Assembly (NCBI GenBank): GCA_025357755.1
Contig: JANXOP010000235.1
Location: 1-37,223 of the forward strand
Source of the DNA: Kofleriaceae bacterium
Lineage (GTDB): Bacteria > Myxococcota_A > Polyangia > Haliangiales > Haliangiaceae
Length of the DNA stretch: 37,223 bases
Direction of reading: 5' to 3'
Shown: one piece after another, positions 33,209 to 37,223 of the stretch
Numbering within the stretch: position 1 is the stretch's first letter
Layout of the letters: each line of letters begins with the position of its first letter
Position numbers and translations under genes: made by a program
The notes under the pieces: model-generated
Told to the model about the DNA's origin: nothing
What the model saw: only the letters and a program-made list of their open reading frames with translations
The model's database searches: none

Positions 33209-34167
33209 AAATCGAAGCCGGCGGACATCGAGAGCGTGGTCTGCGCTTTCGCGGTGTCCTTCGCATCGCACTCGCTGGTGGTCGACATCGCGGTGCACGC
33301 GACATTCGTACCCGCGCGATCATCGATCGAGGTGCCGGCGAGCGCGAACTGCGCTTCGAGCGTGAGCTGGAAGACGTAGTACTGGAGCTTCGTCCCGACG
33401 AAGAACCGGTTGCGATAGATCGTGTCCTGATCCTTGAACACGAAGTTGTTCATCGCATCGGCTTCGTTGCCCGGGGTGAGCGGATCGATGTTTGGCGTGC
33501 CGTCGATGACCTCGGAGCGCGGGATGATCATCAGCAGGTCCCAGCCCGCGAAGGGATCGAGCCGCCACGTGCCGCCGATGCCGAAATGCTTCGAGACCTC
33601 GAGATCGAGCGAGGCGGTCGTCAGATCGAGCTCGCGCTGATTCATCAGGCGCGAGACCGCGCCGCGCACCGCGAAGCTCGGGAGGGGCAGATCGTGATAG
33701 CCCTCGTGGAGCGCGAGCTTGCCGTAGAACTGGCCGGTCCACAGGTGCGAACCCACGAGGTGAACCGCGCCAGCACCGACCTCGAACGACGGGACCGGCA
33801 GCCACAGGCCCTTGCGCGCGAAGAAGCCGACGGTCTGGAGCGACGACGGATGATCGGCGCCCGCGAGCACGCGCCAGTAGTCGGCGCCGCTGTCGATCGT
33901 GGTGCTCGAGGCGTCCACCGTCATCTGGAAGCCCGAGAATCCGAGCGAATCGGCGGGCGTCAGGAGGTGCGGCGCGAGCGCGGTGCCGAGCTGCGAGGCA
34001 AGCGCACGGAAGGCCAGGTTGTCACCGACCGTGCTGGTCGAGGTGCCCGTCGCGTCGGTGATGTGGGTCCCGAGCCGAGACAGGACGATGTCATTGGAGT
34101 CCGCGCGGGCCGCGCTGGCCCACAGCAGACATGCCGACGCGAACATCGTGCGCGCTCCGGCTCGCAT
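33205..34167 (-). CDS. Outer-membrane-type beta-barrel protein
   Basis: 320 residues. Signal peptide MRAGARTMFASACLLWASAARA. The mature sequence alternates polar and hydrophobic residues with frequent aromatic strand ends (VGAGAVHLVGSHLWTGQFYG, FFVGTKLQYYVFQLTLEAQF) and finishes with Phe (SMSAGFDF), the pattern recognised by the outer-membrane assembly machinery. I chose the ATG at 34167, which opens the signal; a GTG at 34200 would abut the divergent gene. Two Cys near the end may form a disulfide. Specific function unknown; a porin-like or surface barrel is the best guess. Confidence 0.8.
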   Translation of the reverse strand: MRAGARTMFASACLLWASAARADSNDIVLSRLGTHITDATGTSTSTVGDNLAFRALASQLGTALAPHLLTPADSLGFSGFQMTVDASSTTIDSGADYWRVLAGADHPSSLQTVGFFARKGLWLPVPSFEVGAGAVHLVGSHLWTGQFYGKLALHEGYHDLPLPSFAVRGAVSRLMNQRELDLTTASLDLEVSKHFGIGGTWRLDPFAGWDLLMIIPRSEVIDGTPNIDPLTPGNEADAMNNFVFKDQDTIYRNRFFVGTKLQYYVFQLTLEAQFALAGTSIDDRAGTNVACTAMSTTSECDAKDTAKAQTTLSMSAGFDF

Positions 34168-34178
34168 GGTCGCGAGCG

Positions 34179-34190
34179 TAACACGTGATA
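34179..34190. promoter_or_regulatory. Palindrome TAACACGTGATA in a divergent promoter
   Basis: It lies in the 33-bp gap between the outer-membrane gene start (34167, minus) and the enoyl-CoA hydratase start (34201, plus). It has the form TANCACGTGNTA, the same as the perfect palindrome at 17032-17043; here the two variable bases are A and A, so it is palindromic at ten of twelve positions. Likely bound by the same regulator. Confidence 0.6.
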
Positions 34191-34200
34191 CACACGCCAC

Positions 34201-34959
34201 ATGGCCGCGTACGCCACGATCCTCGTCGAAGATTCCGGTCCCGTTGCTCGCGTGACGCTGAACCTCCCCGACAAGCGCAACCCGATCAGCCCGGCGATGT
34301 GTGGCGAGCTGCTCGCCGCGTTCAAGTTGGTCGCGGCGAACGTGATCGTCCTGACCGGCGCCGGCAAGGTGTTCTCGGCGGGCGGCGACCTCGCCGGTAT
34401 GCAGCCCGGACCGGGTGCGATTCCACCGGCGAGTCTCGTCGAGCTATTCACGGGGATGCACGATCTCGGCAAGCCGATCATCGCGATGGTCAACGGCCAC
34501 GCGCTGGCCGGTGGCCTCGGCCTGATGGTCGCGTGCGATCTGGTGATCGTCGCCGAGGGTGCGCAGCTCGGCACCACCGAGATCGCGGTCGGGCTGTGGC
34601 CGATGATGATCACGGCGGAGCTCGCGCGCTCGGTCGGGCGCAAGCGCGTGCTCGAGATGATGCTCACGGGCACGAAGATGTCGGCCGCCGAGGCGGTCGC
34701 GTGCGGGCTCGCGAACCGCGTCGTGCCGGCGGCAGATCTCGAGGCCGAGACATCGAAGCTCGCGAACGAGATCGCGGCGCGGAGCCCCGCGGCGATCCGG
34801 CTCGGCCTGCAGGCGTTCTATCGCTCGCAGGACATGGAGCACGAGCCGCAGCTGCGCTACCTGCAAGGTGAGCTCGGGCGGGTGCTCGCGCTCGAGGATG
34901 CGAAGGAGGGCATCTCGGCCTTCCTCGGCAAGCGCGAGCCGGTGTGGAAGGGCCGCTAG
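34201..34959 (+). CDS. Enoyl-CoA hydratase/isomerase family protein
   Basis: 252 residues, cytoplasmic crotonase fold. Members add water to, or isomerise, enoyl-CoA esters in fatty-acid or amino-acid breakdown. Visible parts are the CoA oxyanion segments FSAGGDLAGM and NGHALAGGLGLMVACDL, and the acidic catalytic position in LGTTEIAVGLWP. The second catalytic Glu found in true hydratases (GGGCEL) is replaced by GGLGLM, so a different reaction in the superfamily is possible. The ATG is at the edge of the divergent promoter. First gene of a tight four-gene run: the next start is directly after the stop. Substrate cannot be assigned. Confidence 0.9.
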   Translation: MAAYATILVEDSGPVARVTLNLPDKRNPISPAMCGELLAAFKLVAANVIVLTGAGKVFSAGGDLAGMQPGPGAIPPASLVELFTGMHDLGKPIIAMVNGHALAGGLGLMVACDLVIVAEGAQLGTTEIAVGLWPMMITAELARSVGRKRVLEMMLTGTKMSAAEAVACGLANRVVPAADLEAETSKLANEIAARSPAAIRLGLQAFYRSQDMEHEPQLRYLQGELGRVLALEDAKEGISAFLGKREPVWKGR

Positions 34960-35310
34960 GTGGCGGTCGTCCGCATCGACCACGTCCAGTTCTCGATGCC
35001 GCCCGGCAGTGAAGCGGCGGCGCGACGGTTCTATGCCGAGATCCTCGGATTCGTGGAGGTGGCGAAGCCCGAGGCGATGCGGGTGCGCGGCGGGATGTGG
35101 TTCGCGGAAGGAATCCATCTCGGCGTCGAGCCCGACATGAGGCCGCTCGTCAAAGCGCACGCGGCACTCGTAGTCGATGACCTCGACACCCTCGAGGCAC
35201 GGCTGCGAGCGGCTGGCTGCGAGGTGCTACCGGCGACCGAGCTTCCGGGGGTGCGGCGGTTTCACACGCGCGATCCATTCGGCAACCGGATCGAGCTTGT
35301 CGCAGCGTGA
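34960..35310 (+). CDS. VOC (glyoxalase/dioxygenase) superfamily protein
   Basis: 116 residues with two beta-alpha-beta-beta-beta modules. Metal ligand candidates sit at the usual places: His8 in IDHVQF, His in KAHAALVVDD and Glu in NRIELVA, with DPFGNRIEL the classic end motif. Family members are glyoxalases, isomerases, dioxygenases or resistance proteins; the sequence does not tell which. The GTG start at 34960 follows the upstream stop without a gap, and its stop overlaps the next start (GTGA). The pairing with an enoyl-CoA hydratase-like gene suggests a CoA-ester substrate, for example an epimerase role, but that is inference. Confidence 0.9.
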   Translation: MAVVRIDHVQFSMPPGSEAAARRFYAEILGFVEVAKPEAMRVRGGMWFAEGIHLGVEPDMRPLVKAHAALVVDDLDTLEARLRAAGCEVLPATELPGVRRFHTRDPFGNRIELVAA

Positions 35311-35708
35311 TCGCGTGGACCTCGCATCCGGCAAAGCGCCGGCCGAAGGACGCGATGCTCGCGGCGTTCGTGATCACGCTCGCGACATACGCGGTGCTTG
35401 TCTCGATGCGCTCGGCCTGGCTCGCGGCGATGTGCGCGGTGTTGCTCGTGCTCGCCGCTGCGCCGTTTCTGTTCCGGACGCACTACCGGATCGATGACGA
35501 AGGGATTCGCGCGCGCCGTGGCTTCGTCACACGCGCGCGCCCGTGGGCCCAGCTGCGCCGGCTCGAGGTCGGTACGCGCGCGGCGCTCGTGAGCCCGTAC
35601 AAGCAAGCGCGCTGGTTGGATCGCTATCGCGGCATGACGATCTACTTCGACGGTAGCGATCGCTGTGCCGTCGTGCGCCTGCTCGAGAAGAACGTTGCCG
35701 CTCGATGA
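35307..35708 (+). CDS. Small membrane protein with bacterial PH-like domain
   Basis: 133 residues. A basic N-terminus is followed by two hydrophobic helices (about 18-33 and 38-55), then a beta-rich cytoplasmic part (HYRIDDEGIRARRGFVTRARPWAQLRRLEVG ... YRGMTIYFDGSD) typical of bacterial PH-like (YdbT/DUF304-type) domains, which contain the pattern YRIDDEGI...W.QL. The GTG start overlaps the TGA of the VOC gene by four bases. Third gene of the run. Function unknown; many such proteins are membrane-associated and lack an assigned reaction. Confidence 0.8.
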   Translation: MIAWTSHPAKRRPKDAMLAAFVITLATYAVLVSMRSAWLAAMCAVLLVLAAAPFLFRTHYRIDDEGIRARRGFVTRARPWAQLRRLEVGTRAALVSPYKQARWLDRYRGMTIYFDGSDRCAVVRLLEKNVAAR

Positions 35709-35955
35709 CAAAGACGGCGTGATGCTCGACGAGCTCGCCGATGCGATCGTTTCGCGGCGGCTCGCCACGGCCGCGTTGTTCTTCCTGGAATCGATGCGAC
35801 CGCTCTCGTTCATCGGCAGCCAGATGATGGTGTTCTTCCGGCCGTTCGTGGCGCTGGTGTGGGCCAATCCCCTCCGTTGGGACCACCTACAACGCGTGCT
35901 CGAGCACCGCGACGGCGTCGAAGCCCTGGCGATTCGCCTCGAAGCGCGGATGTAA
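35695..35955 (+). CDS. Small conserved-looking protein of unknown function
   Basis: 86 residues if translation begins at the TTG at 35695 (preceded by GAGAAG, and overlapping the previous stop). An ATG at 35722 or GTG at 35719 would shorten it by eight or nine residues. It is helical with a hydrophobic centre (LESMRPLSFIGSQMMVFFRPFVALVW) and a charged C-terminal helix (HLQRVLEHRDGVEALAIRLE). Such a pattern suggests a small membrane-associated or partner-binding protein. Last gene of the enoyl-CoA hydratase run. I do not recognise a named family. Confidence 0.7.
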   Translation: MPLDDKDGVMLDELADAIVSRRLATAALFFLESMRPLSFIGSQMMVFFRPFVALVWANPLRWDHLQRVLEHRDGVEALAIRLEARM

Positions 35956-35995
35956 CCCCCGTCCGCGCGGACGGTACCGCGGGGTACCACGGGGG
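35956..35995. promoter_or_regulatory. Nested inverted repeats after the enoyl-CoA hydratase operon
   Basis: CCGTCCGCGCGGACGG (35959-35974) is a perfect 16-bp palindrome. It is followed by two GGTACC palindromes (35973-35978, 35983-35988), and CCCCCGT and ACGGGGG (35956-35962, 35989-35995) enclose the whole. No T-tract follows. It may end transcription by folding, or be an operator for the lipoprotein gene 90 bp downstream. Confidence 0.5.
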
Positions 35996-36081
35996 AGGCG
36001 TGCATTGGGATGTCGGCGTTCCAGCGAGCCACGTGGATTCGCGGACTTGCGATGGCACTCCGGTTGCTCTTGTCAGTCACC

Positions 36082-36897
36082 ATGAAGGCACTCAACGTCA
36101 TGCGGTTCTCCTCCCTTATGTTTGTCGGTTCTTTGCTCGGCGCGGCTACCGGCTGCAACAAGCAAGACGGCAGCGGCACCGATAGCGCCGAGGGCGCCGT
36201 CGATTCCTCGGACTCGGTCTCGGCCGAGGGCAACTTGATCGCGGCGAACGTCGATGGCACGACCACCACGGGCGCGGTCGCACTCACCAGCGACCAGCTC
36301 GCGACCGCGATCGCCGCGAACATCACGGCGAAGTGGACGGGCGGCTGTGCGGTCGTGACCTCGAGCGGCGCGAACATCACCGCGACCTACAACAACTGCA
36401 GCGGTCCGCGCGGCCTCGTCAACGTCGATGGCCAGCTCGACATGACGGTCTCGGTCTCGCTCACGGGCGCCATCGGCATCCACGCGACCGCGACCAACTT
36501 TCAGGTCAACTCGGCGTCGCTCGATATCGATGCCACCGCGACGTACGCCCAGAGCGGCACCTCGCGTTCGCTCACGGTGATGACCGAGGGCTCGGGCACG
36601 GGCCCGCGCGGCAACTCGATCGATCACAAGGGCGACTACACGTTGACGTGGGATCCCTCGACGTCGTGCGCCTCGATCGACGGCACGTGGTCGACCGACT
36701 TCTCGAATGCTTCGGGCGCCGCCTCGCGCTCGAACGACGTCAACTTCTCGAAGTGCGCCGGCGCGTGCCCGTCTGGCACGATGACTCATCACTATCTCGG
36801 TGGCGCCTCGCTGACGCTGACGTTCGACGGCACCGCGGTCGCGACCTGGTCGGCTTCGACCGGCGCGTCCGGCAGCGTCGCGCTCACGTGCCACTGA
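36082..36897 (+). CDS. Lipoprotein, beta-rich, unknown function
   Basis: 271 residues. Lipoprotein signal MKALNVMRFSSLMFVGSLLG ends in AATGC (Cys25). An acidic Ser/Asp linker follows, then a Ser/Thr/Ala-rich beta domain with Cys pairs (GGCAVVTSSGANITATYNNC ... SKCAGACPSGTMTHH ... ALTCH). The pattern of alternating polar residues suggests a surface-exposed beta solenoid or sandwich. The ATG at 36082 gives the n-region a Lys; the ATG at 36100 is an alternative and the frame is open further upstream. I do not recognise a family. Next gene starts 16 bases after the stop. Confidence 0.8.
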   Translation: MKALNVMRFSSLMFVGSLLGAATGCNKQDGSGTDSAEGAVDSSDSVSAEGNLIAANVDGTTTTGAVALTSDQLATAIAANITAKWTGGCAVVTSSGANITATYNNCSGPRGLVNVDGQLDMTVSVSLTGAIGIHATATNFQVNSASLDIDATATYAQSGTSRSLTVMTEGSGTGPRGNSIDHKGDYTLTWDPSTSCASIDGTWSTDFSNASGAASRSNDVNFSKCAGACPSGTMTHHYLGGASLTLTFDGTAVATWSASTGASGSVALTCH

Positions 36898-36913
36898 GTG
36901 TAGGCTCGCGCGT

Positions 36914-37223
36914 GTGAACATCGATCCGGAGGCCGTGCGCAGTGTCATCGCGACGGACTGCGGGTCGACGACGACCAAGGCGATCCTGATCGAGAAGAAC
37001 GAGCGCGGCGAGTATCGCCTCGCCGCGCGCGGTGAAGCGCCGACCACGGTCGAGGCGCCGGTCGAGGATGTCACCCGCGGCGTCGTCAATGCGGTGCGCG
37101 AGATCGAAGAGCTCCGCGGCCGGAAGTTCCTGCGGGCCGATGCGACGATCCAGCGGCCGCAGACTGGTGAGGTCGGGACCGACGTGTACATCTCGACGTC
37201 GTCGGCAGGCGGTGGCCTGCAGA
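36914..37223 (+). CDS. MutL/GlmL-family ATPase, 3' end beyond the window
   Basis: The first 103 codons are present from the GTG at 36914. The phosphate-binding motif of the ASKHA ATPase fold is clear (IATDCGSTTTKAIL, residues 12-25), followed by RGEAPTTVEAPVEDVTRGV and a strand ending STSSAGGGLQ at the window edge. These match proteins called glutamate mutase MutL or GlmL, which accompany B12-dependent mutases and are thought to help load or protect the cofactor. No mutase gene lies in the window; it may follow downstream. The start is preceded by the short gap after the lipoprotein gene. Confidence 0.88.
   Translation, partial: MNIDPEAVRSVIATDCGSTTTKAILIEKNERGEYRLAARGEAPTTVEAPVEDVTRGVVNAVREIEELRGRKFLRADATIQRPQTGEVGTDVYISTSSAGGGLQ

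Overview
The window is a GC-rich, gene-dense piece of a bacterial chromosome. Its content points to a myxobacterium-like organism (phylum Myxococcota), most like the Haliangium/Kofleria group. The basis is three Hanks-type Ser/Thr kinases with C-terminal membrane anchors or PEGA domains, an FHA-containing NtrC-type activator, many lipoproteins, frequent GTG/TTG starts and the protein style. The lineage is an inference from gene content, not a database match. I saw no rRNA or tRNA gene, transposase, integrase, phage gene or CRISPR array.

Layout. 1-1138: a 5'-truncated GAF-GGDEF diguanylate cyclase whose first 118 bases are a perfect fold-back copy of positions 137-254, probably a contig-end artefact. 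1143-1546: two tiny exported proteins. 1678-6470: kinase 1, a PEGA-like membrane protein, a PIN-PhoH ATPase and a DsbD-N-like secreted protein. 6479-8978 (minus): a His-rich lipoprotein and an FHA/degenerate-GGDEF/AAA+/Fis regulator. 9115-15046: a VWA protein, RhlE helicase, a phospholipase D-type enzyme and a secreted metzincin protease. 15043-17020 (minus): a sirtuin and an M16 peptidase, divergent from a response regulator with a degenerate GGDEF domain (17060) and kinase 2 (17937). 19835-20489: a lipoprotein gene that appears frameshifted. 20642-25203: a four-gene envelope operon behind a near-consensus sigma-54 promoter, followed by kinase 3 (25319-28210). 28211-28909: a 0.7-kb non-coding mosaic of diverged direct and inverted repeats. 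28910-33208: PhaR, a repeat-helix protein, TatA, an MltD-like transglycosylase and a cupredoxin lipoprotein. 33205-34167 (minus): an outer-membrane-type protein. 34201-35955: an enoyl-CoA hydratase/VOC/PH-like/small-protein operon. 36082-36897: a lipoprotein. 36914-end: the start of a MutL/GlmL-family ATPase.

How the genes work together. Most of the window concerns signalling and the cell envelope. Kinase 2 overlaps the lipoprotein that follows it, and kinase 3 closes the 20642-25203 lipoprotein/TolB-like/membrane-protein operon, so the stretch 17060-28210 may be one phospho-signalling and envelope module. That is inference. The most unusual observations are: a 12-bp palindrome TANCACGTGNTA centred in two very short divergent intergenic regions; the sigma-54 promoter that leaves almost no leader before the lipoprotein operon; the three-part regulator with a dead GGDEF domain and an altered GAFTGA loop; CTAG stop codons at four tail-to-tail gene pairs; and the repeat mosaic upstream of nothing but the 3' end of phaR.
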